DNA of 64,000 nt. It comes from Sternotherus odoratus (lineage: Eukaryota > Chordata > Testudines > Kinosternidae). Position 1 is the first letter of the stretch. Each line of letters opens with the position of its first letter. The stretch spans positions 34,759,626 through 34,823,625 of the forward strand of contig JAVMKO010000004.1 of assembly GCA_032164245.1 (NCBI GenBank), read 5' to 3'. Below the pieces are notes generated by a model that ran no database searches, was not told the origin of the DNA, and saw only the letters and a list, made by a program, of their open reading frames with translations. Both the position numbers and the translations under genes were made by a program. This document shows, piece after piece, positions 44,783 to 55,624 of the stretch.

Positions 44783-45859
44783 TTACACATAGCAAGCGAC
44801 ATAATAGGCAATAAAAAGGTTCTTAAATACACAAGGAGTAAAAGAAAGATGAAGGAAAATGTTCTCTTCTTAGTGGGGAAGGAAAGCTAATAACTGATGA
44901 CATTAAAATGACTGAAGTGTTTAGTTTACTTTTACTAAAAAGATTAATGGTGACCAGATACTCAACACAATTAATATTAACAATAAAAGGGAAGGAACAC
45001 AAGCCAATATAGGGAAACGTAGATAAAAGAATATTTAGATAAGTTAAATTTATTCAAGTTGGCAGGGCCTGATGAAATTCATCTTAGGGTACTTAAGGAA
45101 CTAGCTGAAGCAATTATCTTTGAGGATTTGTAGATGACGGATGAGGTCCCACAGGACTAGAGAAGGGAAAACATAGTACCTACCTTAAAAAAATAAAAAA
45201 AGAGGAATAAAGAGAATCCCGGGAATTGTAGATGGCACTGCTGAGGTCTCTGTGGGAGTATTGGGTTCAATTCTGCATGCCACACTTTAGAAAAAATGCG
45301 GGCAAATTGGCAAGCATCCAGAAAAAAGCAACAAAAATAACGAGAGAACCTGGCGTATGAGGAAAGGTTAAAGAAACTGAGCATGTTTGGCCTTGAAAAT
45401 AGATGACGATAGAGGACCCGATAAATCTTCAAATATGTTAAGGGTTGTTATAAAGAAGATGGGCATCAACTGTTCTCTATGTGCACTGAAAATAGGAAAA
45501 GATGTAATGAGTTTAATCTGCATTAAGGGAGATTAAGGTTAGATAGGCAAAAACTTTCAAAGATATAAGGATAGCTGAGCTCCAGAACAAGCATCCAAGG
45601 GAGGTTGTAGAACCCACATCTTGAGGTTTTTAAGAACAGGTTGAAAAAACACCTCTTGGGAATCTCTAGGTTTACTTGGTGTTGCCTTAGCACAGGGGGC
45701 TGGACTTGATGACCTCTCAAAGTTTCTTCCAGCCCTACATTGCTATGATTGCATCAAACAACACATAGATATAAAACAAAAGTTAAATTTCCAGACTGAA
45801 CACCTTGTATGAGTCTATTCTATAACAGGATTCAACAACTCTGAGGACAAAATGGCAGC

Positions 45860-46610
45860 TGTAAGAGGGGTACCCTGATCCCTGTGCTCTTGAGTACAGA
45901 GAAAAAGACTCTTGTATGCCAGACCAACTAAACTTTAACTGCTCCCCAATTAAATTAAGTCTTTCTCCCCAACACCCCCACTTTGCCAGCTGGGAAATTG
46001 GGGTTACCCAATGCTGCCACCATTCGGGTGTACTTCCAAAACCTTGGAGGGGCCCCCGAACTTCCCCACCCTCCGTCTCTCTACCTGAGAGCCGGACCCT
46101 TAGAGGCTGTTCCCTTCCCCCCTCCCCCTTCTCGTTTGAAGGTAGAAGGAGACAGACCCTGTTCCTCAGCTCCTACACAGAGCTGACCTGTTTACCTACT
46201 CCCTTCCCTTCTCCCTTCCCAGACTGGAAGCAGAAAAAACCTTAAGGGAATAAATCACACGTTTTTATAACTAAAAGATTTAATGAAGAAAAGGGAATAA
46301 ACAAAGATACATTACACTTCACAATCTGGAGTTCTCTAACTCCCTTCTGAAAAGGAGAGACACACCCCAAATAGGCACAGGCTTAAAAGAATCAAAAGGT
46401 TATACTCACAGTACAGCTAATCAGGAATCTAAGAAGGAAGTAGAGCCATCTTCATAGCTGAAGATGCTCCAGAACTCTTACCAAGCTACATTGGCAAGCC
46501 CAAGCTGAAACTCAACTAACTAAACCCCTCCCTCCCTCATGGTCGGGAGGCTCTGACGACACTGCTGTCTCAGATAACATGGCCCCACCCAGGCCTTTAC
46601 ACTTATGACA
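45860..46610. mobile_element. Solo LTR (copy 2), 751 bp
   Basis: Starts TGTAAGAGGGGTACC and ends ACACTTATGACA. The exact 5-bp TSD GCAGC flanks it (45855-45859 and 46611-46615). It is the same family as copy 1, with many substitutions between them. It has an AATAAA at 46249-46254 at the place matching the first signal of copy 1. The different TSD shows an independent integration rather than a local duplication. Confidence 0.92.
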
Positions 46611-46615
46611 GCAGC

Positions 46616-48204
46616 TGTCTGCATAGGTAGTTTCCTTAGGAATTTAAAAATACGTGAAACAAAGACTTGACAGTATGATGCTTGTTGCAGCATAATGAGG
46701 TGAGTATTTGCGTGAACAAGGTTTTAACACTAAAATTATAGTCTCAGATGTATTAAGCTCCTCTTTTCTCTTCCCCCCAAAAGACTTTCCCAACTCTCTC
46801 TTCAAAAACAGAATTCAAATTAATTTGAATCAAATTTGCACTCATTGAGTTCACACCATATTTTGTGTTCAGAATATCAGTACAGGTGTTCATGTAATTT
46901 TAGACTCTCATTATTAATCATTAAAGTAGTTTCCTTGAAGCATAGGGATTTGGCATTGTCTGCTCTCTGATTACACGGATTCATTTCACATTCAAGACAG
47001 TATATTTCTCTCATATACCTGTATACCAGTAGATCAAAGAAGCTAGAGAGAGGAGGTGGTTGTCTGAGAAGAAAGCAAAGAGACCGAAGAGGAAAGTGCA
47101 GCAGGCCTGAAGAGCTAGTAATGTGCTAATTTCATTCTCTGACCCAACGCCTCATGTCTGCACTAATTGTGGCAAGGACTGTTGCTCAGGAATTGGAATT
47201 CTTAGCCACTCATGATGCTGCAGTACTACACACAGTACTTAAACTGCTTTGGCGCTTACACAATCGTTTGTTAAGATGGACTGTTGCCATGTATACCTCC
47301 ATATAAGCTGAAGGTAGGAGGATGAACATATTTTGTGGGTTGGAGCTTTGGTATATTTCATGTATTCTAGTTGTATTTGCATTATACATGATTAGTGCCA
47401 TTTCCCCAGTGTTTGTATTTGATTAGTAATACTCTTGGCACGGGGGGAGGGGAGGGAGCATGAATACCAAATGGTCACAGAATTGATATTATTTGTCCTT
47501 GTCAAATAATTTATTGTGCATCATTAACATGATAGCATCTGTCATGTGGCATGCAGGTGTGTTCAGTGAAAAGCACTTAAATCCAACCAATCACACTGCA
47601 CTCAGTAGGAGGCCCCCATTTTGAATTTTGACCAGAAGGATATGGTGGATGAGAGAAACCCACAACCTGGTCTGAATTTTTTATTGTGTGCAAGATCAAT
47701 TTGGCAAAGGCTGACTGGACAATTTGTTAAAACCACAATCTCCTGTGGTAACACAATCTCTGTCTATTTTTCAACTGCTGATGAACAACGTGCAATTCAA
47801 GAATGTTGGGTTGTACCATGAGACCAAGCAGCAAGTAAACAAAAGAAGCATGCCATGTTCAAACTAACATTATGCCTCATAAATCCAGAGGATTCCAGCA
47901 AGCTTTGAACACCCATTTTGCTAAGAGGAGGACCTGGGCTGTGAAAGAACCCAAGATCATTAAATTAAAACTTTTAGTGAGATGCTAACATTAATATGCA
48001 ACCTGACTCTATTGAGAAGGACACAGAACTTGCTAAACTCAGGAAGTTGTAAAATGTAAGCATGATGTTTTTTGCTTAGTCATGCCTGATGTGCCAACAA
48101 ATATAAATAGTGATGATTATTGTGTTATCTATGTTCTCCAGGGCTGATATGTGGAACCAGAGTAACATTTCACAGACCTTTCCTGAAACTAAATACTGGA
48201 TTGA
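46616..48204. other. Unassigned DNA
   Basis: No recognised element. The 66-residue plus frame at 47621-47821 has no domain. The block at 47600-48060 is less AT-rich than its flanks and could be an unrecognised old element. Confidence 0.35.
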
Positions 48205-48241
48205 CTATGGGTTTAACAGAGGAACTCTGTTAAACCCATAG
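48205..48241. repeat. Perfect 17-bp hairpin, 3-nt loop
   Basis: CTATGGGTTTAACAGAG and CTCTGTTAAACCCATAG are perfect inverted repeats around GAA. A second small stem, AGAACCA/TGGTTCT at 48240-48259, follows directly. No TSD or T-run is visible. Confidence 0.95.
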
Positions 48242-48894
48242 AACCACAGAAATGGTTCTGCATTGTGAGATATAGAAACTGGATTTCAAATAACTGTCAG
48301 AAAATATTAGAAAATATGAGATAATGAAAGATAGCTGCCATCTTGTGTTTATCATGATGCAAGCACTAAAAAGCCTTTAATGCTTCTACATTTATAGCTT
48401 GGATGTTTTCATTTATATGTGTTAGTTCAGATTCACTATGTTACATCACAGTAGAATTTGAGTTTTCAGATGTTAAAATCACACACTGAAAATGTTCTCA
48501 AGTGCTTGTTGTCCCATGTTTTAAGTTGCACCATATCTGTTCTGCTATCACAGCTGTGATGCCAAAACAGTCACTAGCAGGTGTTACTAAAGAATGCTAA
48601 TAGATGTAGCAGTTAATGAAATATCAGGAGAATGGGACAGAATCCCTTCCATCAAGAAATCCATGGATGGGCTCTAAACGTCTGCAAATAGTTTATTCAG
48701 TATAGCTACAACGTTGTTATCTCTCTGAACTCTGTATGCCATAGACTAGGCACTCTCTTGTACAGTGGAAGTATAGTGGTCATCCTCCAAATCTTGCTGT
48801 TTCCTTAAGGTTATTCCTATGGGTAGATGTAAATTATTATTATTTTGCCTGAGAATGCAGTCTCTCTTTTTAAACAGAATTTGCCAGTGATAAA

Positions 48895-49946
48895 TGGAGA
48901 GATACTGATAGATTGAGGGTAATCTTCAAAAAGTCATCAAATATCCGACAGATTCCAGAGGATCGCAAAAGGCCAAATGTGGTGCCAACCTATAAAAAGG
49001 GAAATAATGACAACCTGGTGAATTACAGCTCAGTCATCTTAATTTCAGTACCTGAAAAGATAATGGAGAAAATAATGAAATAATCAATTTGCAAACACCT
49101 AGAAGATGATAAAGTGATAAGTAACAGCCAGCCTGGGTTTATCAAAAACAAATAATGTCAAACCAGCCTAATAGCTTTCTTTGATATGGTAACAATATGT
49201 TGTGATTTTGGGGGGAGAGGGAAGTGGTAGATGTGGTATATCTTGACTGTAGTAAAACTTTTGATACTGTCCTGCATGACCTTCTCATAAACAAATTAGG
49301 GAAATACGACATCGATGGGGTTACTATAAGGTGGGTGCATAACTGGTTGGAAAAATGTTTTCAAAATGTAATTATCAGTAGCTCCCAGTCATGCTGGAAG
49401 GGCATATTGAGAAGGGTCCTGTGTTGATTAGACCTTAATTAGAGTACTGTGCCAACTTCTGGGCACCACATTTCAGAAAAGATGTTGACAATTGGAGAAA
49501 GTCAAGAGGAACAAAAATGATTTGAAATTCTAGAAAACATGAACGATGAGGGAAGACTGAAAAAAATGTGATGGTTTTGTCTGGAGAAGAAAAGGCAGGG
49601 GATATATAACAGTTTTCAAGTACATAGAAGGTTATTACAAAGAGGAGGGAGAAAAATTGTTCTTAACCTCTGAGGATAGCACAAAAAGCAATGGGCTTAA
49701 ATTTGCAGTAATGACGGTTTAGGCTGAACATTAGGAAAAAAATTCTAGTTGTCAGGGTGGTTAAGCACTGGAACAAATTGCCTATGGAGGTTATGGAATC
49801 TCTATTATTGGAGATTTTTTTAAGAGCAGGCTAGACAAACACCTGTCAGGGATGGTCTAGATAATATGTAGTCCTGCCATAAGTACAGGGACTGGTCTAG
49901 ATGACCTCTCAAGGTCCCTTCCAGTTCCAAGATTCCATTATTTCAT
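48895..49946 (+). mobile_element. CR1 LINE, RT segment joined to 3' end
   Basis: Runs from the start of the RT region (AAAAAGTCATCAAATATCCG, GGCCAAATGTGGTGCCAACC, CCTGGGTTTATCAAAAACAA) through a partial RT domain, then near 49425 jumps to the 3' part (AGAGTACTGTGCCAACTTCT) and ends with CTAGATGACCTCTCAAGGTC. A long part of the RT has been lost, as in the CR1 at 42290-45757. Confidence 0.88.
49224..49427 (+). pseudogene. CR1 reverse-transcriptase fragment
   Basis: The 67-residue frame includes MVDVVYLDCSKTFDTVLHD, the RT motif around the first catalytic Asp (usually LDFSKAFD, here with Cys and Thr changes), and WVHNWLEKCFQNVIISSSQS. The downstream FADD catalytic motif lies in the deleted part. 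The product would have copied LINE RNA at the target; this fragment is inactive. Confidence 0.8.
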
Positions 49947-51310
49947 TGACTTCACTGAGACTTATGGCCCTTGGAACCTTATTAAAAGTGCTCAGCAACT
50001 TCCAGGATATGGACTAAAATTGATTTAAAAATTGTCACTGCAGGAGAATCCATCATGACCTTGGGTTCATTATTCCAATGATTTATTACTCACTATAGAA
50101 AATTTATGCTTTATTTCCGGATCTCCTCGCTCCAACTCTCCCGAATCATTTCCTGCGAGTAGCTGGCTAGGTGAAAGTGTTAGGGAACTTTCAGGGGCTC
50201 TGTTACCTTACTCACTTGCCACATGCATGAGAGGGGAAAAATTATGACAATTCCTTCCCAGAATTAATCCTGAGGTGGAGCCCTTAGACCCCGTCAATTG
50301 CTCAGGGCTATGCCTAGGGACTTAATTAGTATCTAGAATTTTGTAACCATTTAAACTAAGATTTGTATGACTAATCACTGTTTATTTAAATTCAAACCAT
50401 TGCACCTTCAAAAATAGACTATGTTTCAAAATTGGAGTCAACTTCTCCATTAACAGTTTTTTGTGTGAGAAAAATCAATGGCGAACCCAAAACTAGTATC
50501 TTGCCAAAAGCCTTGTGTATTTTAGTCCATGACTGCTAACAGAAGTTTGACTATTCAACTAATAATTCATGCTCTGAAAGCAGTGAAGTTTTACTATTTT
50601 AAGTTAATTTGGAGCTTTAAAACATATTTATACTGGTCTAACTGTGTAGTAATTTTGATAGCTATGCTAATAATTATAAATTTGACATCAGTGGGAGTTC
50701 TGTATGCAGTTGGCTTACAAGTTTTGGCCCTTTAGTGTACTGATAAAATAAAAGACGCACAAAGATTTTTTGGGGGTGAATTTTTAAAATATCTTTGCAT
50801 TTATATTTCTTAATTTTCCTGTATTTGTTATAACCTTATTTAGCTAAGTAGCAAATGTGCAATTCATCCCGTCATTTATGGATTTAAACCAGTTCAGCTT
50901 CATTCTCTGCACATGACATGGTAGCAAAACACAACATTATAGGGGTATAAACAAAATCTCTCTGTACACTAGTAATTACACTGAAGAGGTGTGTGGGGTT
51001 GGAGGAGTGATGTAAGAAAGGCGAAAGAATGGCTGTCTGAATTAAGGGATAGACGAAAGCATTTATCTCTTCTCATGGTGCCAGTCCAGCCTGAGGACTT
51101 ACATGAAGCAGCTTTGATGCTCTTACTTTACAGAAGTCCATAAACACAATTTGGTACAACCCAAGCAGGACTGAACTAGTTTTGAAACTAAATTACCTTG
51201 TGTGCCTTGATAGTGTTCCCTTCCAGCTCAGGTTGAATATCCTAGCTTTGTACGTCACAGAGACTGCACTGCGGCTGGCTGTACAAACGAGAGATGAATT
51301 CATTTTTTCA
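49947..51310. other. Unassigned AT-rich DNA
   Basis: No gene or element recognised. The 68-residue frame at 50529-50735 is hydrophobic by base composition, not a gene call. Confidence 0.4.
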
Positions 51311-51524
51311 GCACTGCCTGTCCTTTATCGTTTACTTTTTACAAAAAACGTTATTTGTTCTGGTCTGTCTTTGGCCAGTGGATTCTCAAATGAAAGAGAA
51401 GGCAGCAGATTATTTTGTTTCATAACTACCAGGCCTGAGAAAAATGAAGTGTGATGGGTGTAGCCCATTTAATAGCTATTAAGCTGGTTAGTACATGGAT
51501 GCAATGAAAGTTTCAACTATCACT
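51311..51524 (+). repeat. 214-bp exact direct repeat, copy 1
   Basis: Begins GCACTGCCTGTCCTTTATCG and ends GTTTCAACTATCACT. It appears base-for-base identical to 52175-52388. Similarity continues weakly for about 15 bp beyond the right end. It belongs to no family I recognise. The 90-residue frame at 51182-51454 overlaps it and has no domain. Confidence 0.92.
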
Positions 51525-52174
51525 GGTGGCTTTTTGGCTGATGTACAACTACAAAGAGATGTAGATCAACTGTAGAAATGTGCTGGAAACTAATAATTAA
51601 TTAAACACAATTAATGACCAGCAGGGAGGGCAGTTAGTGACCAGTTGGAAAAGGTGAGACTCTAAGGTGAAATATTTTAATAGTGAAACTGCACTGTCCT
51701 GTAGTGTAAAAATACCCTGAGGGAACTTTCCACATCACTTTAATTAATAGGAATGCAATATGCAAAATAATTAAAAGGAACTGTATGATGACTGGCTATG
51801 AAATCTTTGATGTCACAGTTTCACTCATTCTCTGACGATAATACATTAATATATAACTGCATGGACTTCAAACTGTAAATTATAAAGAATTCTGAAAGTT
51901 CTTTATTTTTCAGTATTTTTGATATTATGCTGTCTATGCAGAAGAGCAGAGGAACATTTTATTAATGTATATAATTTGGCATAATATTCTTTGAAATGTA
52001 GAAGAGTAGTTATTGGTGGTGAATTCTGAAGATTTTTAATTTATAGCCTGGGATCAGAGGTGTTGAAATTCTCTGGGTATTTGATCTCATATTTTCCTCC
52101 TCTCCACAACCTTAACAGCAATAAACTCCTTCTGCCCCCAAATCAGTTATTGCTTCTAACAATGTCTTATAAGT

Positions 52175-52388
52175 GCACTGCCTGTCCTTTATCGTTTACT
52201 TTTTACAAAAAACGTTATTTGTTCTGGTCTGTCTTTGGCCAGTGGATTCTCAAATGAAAGAGAAGGCAGCAGATTATTTTGTTTCATAACTACCAGGCCT
52301 GAGAAAAATGAAGTGTGATGGGTGTAGCCCATTTAATAGCTATTAAGCTGGTTAGTACATGGATGCAATGAAAGTTTCAACTATCACT
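52175..52388 (+). repeat. 214-bp exact direct repeat, copy 2
   Basis: Second copy, offset 864 bp from the first with no difference I can see over 214 bp. The left flanks differ (TTTTTTCA before copy 1, CTTATAAGT before copy 2). Confidence 0.92.
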
Positions 52389-53278
52389 ATTGGCTTTTTT
52401 TAGCTGGATTATATTGGCTAAAGTGATTTGCAGTAAAATAATAATGGTGACATTTGTGCTGCAATCTGTAGGCTCCAGATTCAACACCACATTAAGATAA
52501 ATGGGACAGATCTGATGCCTGAGAGCAATTGTACTAGGCTATCAGTTTGCAGTTTCAGGAAGATGACATGTATTGGTTTACATTCATATTTGGAAGATTA
52601 TCCTCTCAATTGTTCATGTGTGGAAGGTTTTCTTCAGAATCATAAGGACTGGAAACTTAGTGGTTTTTTTCCGCTGAAAACTTAGATTCTGCATGGTATA
52701 TTCTGCAGTGAACTCCATGGGCAAAAGATTTAGAGCACACAGGGCTCTGTACAGTGTACAATAAAGGTTTCAGAAAGAGCACACAGCAGTCAACCAAGTG
52801 CAGGAGTTGCAATAATAGATATATGCCTCGTCTTAACTGTTAGAGATATGCAGCTTTCTCACACAGACATCGGTACTAGTGGGATATAGTTTGACGCTTC
52901 TATAGTTAAGCGATGGGTATTGATTCTGTCTTTTCCTTCAGACCCCATTTGCTAGACTGTGGATTGTCAGGAAGAAAAAAAATATTTATTTTCTGTCTGA
53001 CTTTTCTCACCTGATACAATATGACACCTCACACTGGGTTGCATCAGTCCTGTCATATTACATTGTGGGATGTGACATAACATAGGCTGACTCTCACAGC
53101 CTGTATTAGCTACGGGAAGTCTGAAACAGTGGTTTCCTGAAAGGGGTTAAAGTACGTATTTTTGCTTTTGAAGAGGGTATTATTGGAAACTCCATGAGCA
53201 TTTGTGTCAAAATATCTACAAAGTTGCCGTTTACTCATAAGGTACCTGGGCCTAAATTCAACAAGGGACTTAAGCACT

Positions 53279-53410
53279 CAGTGGTGCTGGAATAATTTTT
53301 ATCATGTGGGTGCTGAAGGTGGAAACCATGTAGTGTATTTGGCTTGTTATGACTATTTCAAGCCAGGGGATGAGGCAGCACCCCCAGCACTTCTAGTTCC
53401 ACCACCCATG
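53279..53410. mobile_element. hAT-type MITE, about 132 bp
   Basis: Same family as 2951-3084 in the opposite orientation: CAGTGGTGCTGGAATAATTT at the left and GCACTTCTAGTTCCACCACC at the right. The flanks TAAGCACT (53271-53278) and TATGCCCA (53411-53418) agree at only 5 of 8 positions, so the boundaries are less certain. It seems to sit inside an older repeat whose parts continue on both sides. Confidence 0.6.
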
Positions 53411-53479
53411 TATGCCCATGGCTAGCTTTTTGTTCCTTGACTTCAGCAGGATTACACATGTATTGTCTGGCTTGACAGA

Positions 53480-53575
53480 GCCCTGCCTGGGATGATTTAG
53501 TTGGGGATTGGTCCTGCTTGGACTAGATGACTTCCTGAAGTCCCTTCCAATCCTGATACTCTATGTATTAGACTC
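53480..53575 (+). mobile_element. CR1 LINE 3' end
   Basis: GCCTGGGATGATTTAGTTGG, GGACTAGATGACTTCCTGAA and CCCTTCCAATCCTGATACTC follow the CR1 3' terminus in sense orientation. About 95 bp remain. Confidence 0.8.
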
Positions 53576-53589
53576 AGATTGATCACCTA

Positions 53590-53886
53590 GCCTATGTCCA
53601 CGATACTGTGGTAAACTGTCCTATGCTACGCAATTCCAGTAACGTGAATAATGTAACTCGAGTCGATGTATCTTACATTGAGTTACCATAGGGTCTAAAC
53701 CACGGGGGCTTGATGGGAGAAACTCTTGTGTCGACTTATCTTACTCTTCTTGTCGGTGGGGAGAGTACAGCGGTTGACTGGAGAGCGATCTGCTGTCGAT
53801 TTGGCGGGTCTTCACTAGACCTGCTAAATTGACCACCAGTGGATCGATTTCAGAGCATCGATCCTGGCTGTAGTGTAGACCTGCTC
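53590..53886. mobile_element. Harbinger-like MITE, about 297 bp
   Basis: Starts near GCCTATGTCCACGATACTGT and ends near GTAGTGTAGACCTGCTC. It contains ATGCTACGCAATTCCAGTAA, GTCGATTTGGCGGGTCTTCA and other blocks of a MITE I recognise from turtles. The flanks CTA and TTA are compatible with a degraded TWA duplication. There is no coding capacity. Confidence 0.7.
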
Positions 53887-54302
53887 TTATAAAGGCATGC
53901 ACTGTACTTTTCTTTTTTTTTTTAAAAAAAAAATACACTGTGTATTATTATTAATACAATGTGTATTTTTTTTTTTTTAAATCCAACATCAGCTATTTAG
54001 TGTGGCTGGTATAATAAATTATGGTCACATCATCCTCTTGCACTTGAATAGCACATGCAACACAATTTTCTGTTTACAAAGTGTATTTTTTTGGTGAGGT
54101 AAAAATAGTGCGCTACTTTATACCAACTTAAAAACTAGCATATGCTTGAATATTTCCAGATAATGACCTGGTCGAGTAACACTAGGGTAATGAGCAGCTT
54201 ATCTGAAAAATGCACTTCCCAGAATATATAAGAATTTGGTGTTAGTGACACCACATTCAAGTTGCCAAATGGATGGCTTTGGTGCTGTGTTTAATTTTAT
54301 CC

Positions 54303-54375
54303 AGACCAGTTAGTGAAGGTGGTAGAGCATAAAGCTGTAAATTTCAGTGTCATGGGTTTGAGCTTATATTGCATC
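54303..54375 (+). mobile_element. tRNA(Lys)-like SINE head or tRNA pseudogene
   Basis: AGTGAAGGTGGTAGAGCAT resembles a tRNA A-box region and GTCATGGGTTTGAGCTT the TpsiC/B-box region, with about tRNA spacing. It looks most like tRNA-Lys, the source of turtle Cry-type SINEs. The acceptor stem does not pair well, so it is not an active tRNA. Confidence 0.5.
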
Positions 54376-54440
54376 AGTGTAATTTTAGGTGCTTAGTGTA
54401 ATTTTAGGTGCATCAGTGTAATTTTAGGTGCTTAGTATTA
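54371..54440 (+). repeat. Short tandem repeat, GTGTAATTTTAGGTGC units
   Basis: GTGTAATTTTAGGTGC occurs three times, alternately preceded by GCATCA and CTTA, in a composite period of about 40 bp. It follows directly after the tRNA-like head, where the SINE body would be expected. Confidence 0.85.
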
Positions 54441-54837
54441 TATGTGTGTGGTACAGAACCAGAATACAATAGAATGTCTCTTCGGTTTGTGTATGTTGTT
54501 TTAGATTGATTCACTTGTAATTTATTCATTATTTTTATGGTGCTTCAATTCTGAATTTCGTATCTTCAGCTGTCAGGTAAAAATGTGTTTGCATTTAAGG
54601 ATAACTCTTGGTTCCCTTTCTTCCATTATGTGGGGTCTGGATGAAGCTGTAAGGCTCAGCTCTGCTCTGCAAATATGAAGCATTACTCGTTTCTTCTGTA
54701 TGGTGTCTCCACCTCACCACTGGAGACTGTAACTGCCACCTGGCCACGAAAGCTTATGTCCAGTCCAGGATATAGCACAAGGCCCTGTCAGAGAGGAACT
54801 TAAAGGTGACTGAAGAAGGAGCTCCTGGTTGACAGTT

Positions 54838-55091
54838 GAGGCCTGGCTTATGTACAAAGCTGCATTAGTTTAACTGAAGTCGTGGTTCTTTTTCTACTGT
54901 TTTAGTTAAACTACTGCAACTTTGTGTGTGGACAATGTTCTTAAATCAGTTGAAGTTCACAGGTGCAAGCTAAACTGAAATAACCAGTTTTTAGATGAAT
55001 ATGAGAGTCTCAACACAGTTCCACCAGTTTAGCAGAATTGGTGGTTTAATTTAAGCTAAAATGGTGCAACTTGTGTGTATAGATAAGCCCT
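54838..55091. mobile_element. MITE with imperfect terminal inverted repeats
   Basis: The left part GGCCTGGCTTATGTACAAAG and the right part CAACTTGTGTGTATAGATAA with GCCCT are imperfect inverted repeats. The interior GTTTAACTGAAGTCGTGGTT and CCAGTTTAGCAGAATTGGTG follow a sauropsid MITE with GGTTTAA motifs. The TSD is unclear. Confidence 0.55.
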
Positions 55092-55134
55092 CAGAAATAG
55101 AAATATCAGTCATCAGAAATCAGGGCAAAGATCA

Positions 55135-55624
55135 TCACAGGCAGTCAGAAGGTGAGAGAAGAAAGAACTCACATAACAGCTTGTCTATTGTAAAAGCATT
55201 AACTAGTCTAAGGACCTGAATGTACTTCTTCAGGGACCTGCTGTCTCCTGTATGCACTGCCAGGGAATTTTTCTCAGCCCAGAGCTGCATTAACTCTGCC
55301 TGATTTATGTGGGGAAAAGTGAATGGTAGGATGCAGGGAGGGCGACGTAGTTTGTAGGGAGCGAATTTGCAGTAGCAGCACCTTCCCACTCTAAGTTGTT
55401 CTTCACCACCCTTCCAACGGGAGTGCTTTGTACTCAGTTCCAACCTGTGTAAAAGCAGTCACTCGCTGCATAGCAAAAGTACCCTGACTCCTAGGTAAAC
55501 ATTCGCAGGCACCGGGCCTTCATTAAATCTTGAAATTTGGGTTCCCTAGTAAACTGAATCTGAGTGTGTACAAGACAGGAAAATATTTTCTTACACAATT
55601 CAGCCTTCATGTGTATCTTAAACA
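55135..55624. other. Unassigned DNA
   Basis: The 102-residue minus frame at 55135-55443 has no recognised domain or splice context. No element recognised. Confidence 0.35.

Larger units (their letters stand above)
42290..45757 (+). mobile_element. CR1 LINE, split by a solo LTR and internally deleted
   Basis: The 5' segment (42290-43230) carries endonuclease-domain sequence. After the LTR insertion (43231-44717) the CR1 resumes: GCACAAAATGAGTTACACAT, AAGGAGTAAAAGAAAGATGA, GGCAGGGCCTGATGAAATTC. Near 45220 it jumps from the start of the reverse-transcriptase region (AATCCCGGGAATTGTAG) to the 3' part (GGGAGTATTGGGTTCAATTC), so most of the RT is missing. The 3' end contains GGGCTGGACTTGATGACCTC and ends near CATTGCTATGATT. 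It is inactive. Confidence 0.9.

Noticed and set aside
47621..47821. 66-residue plus frame in a less AT-rich block
   Set aside because: No recognised domain; treated as chance or an old unrecognised element.
51453..51470. TGTGATGGGTGTAGCCC as an LTR start within the 214-bp repeat
   Set aside because: It lies inside the duplicated block rather than at its edge, and no CA end or TSD follows, so the 214-bp repeats are not an LTR pair.
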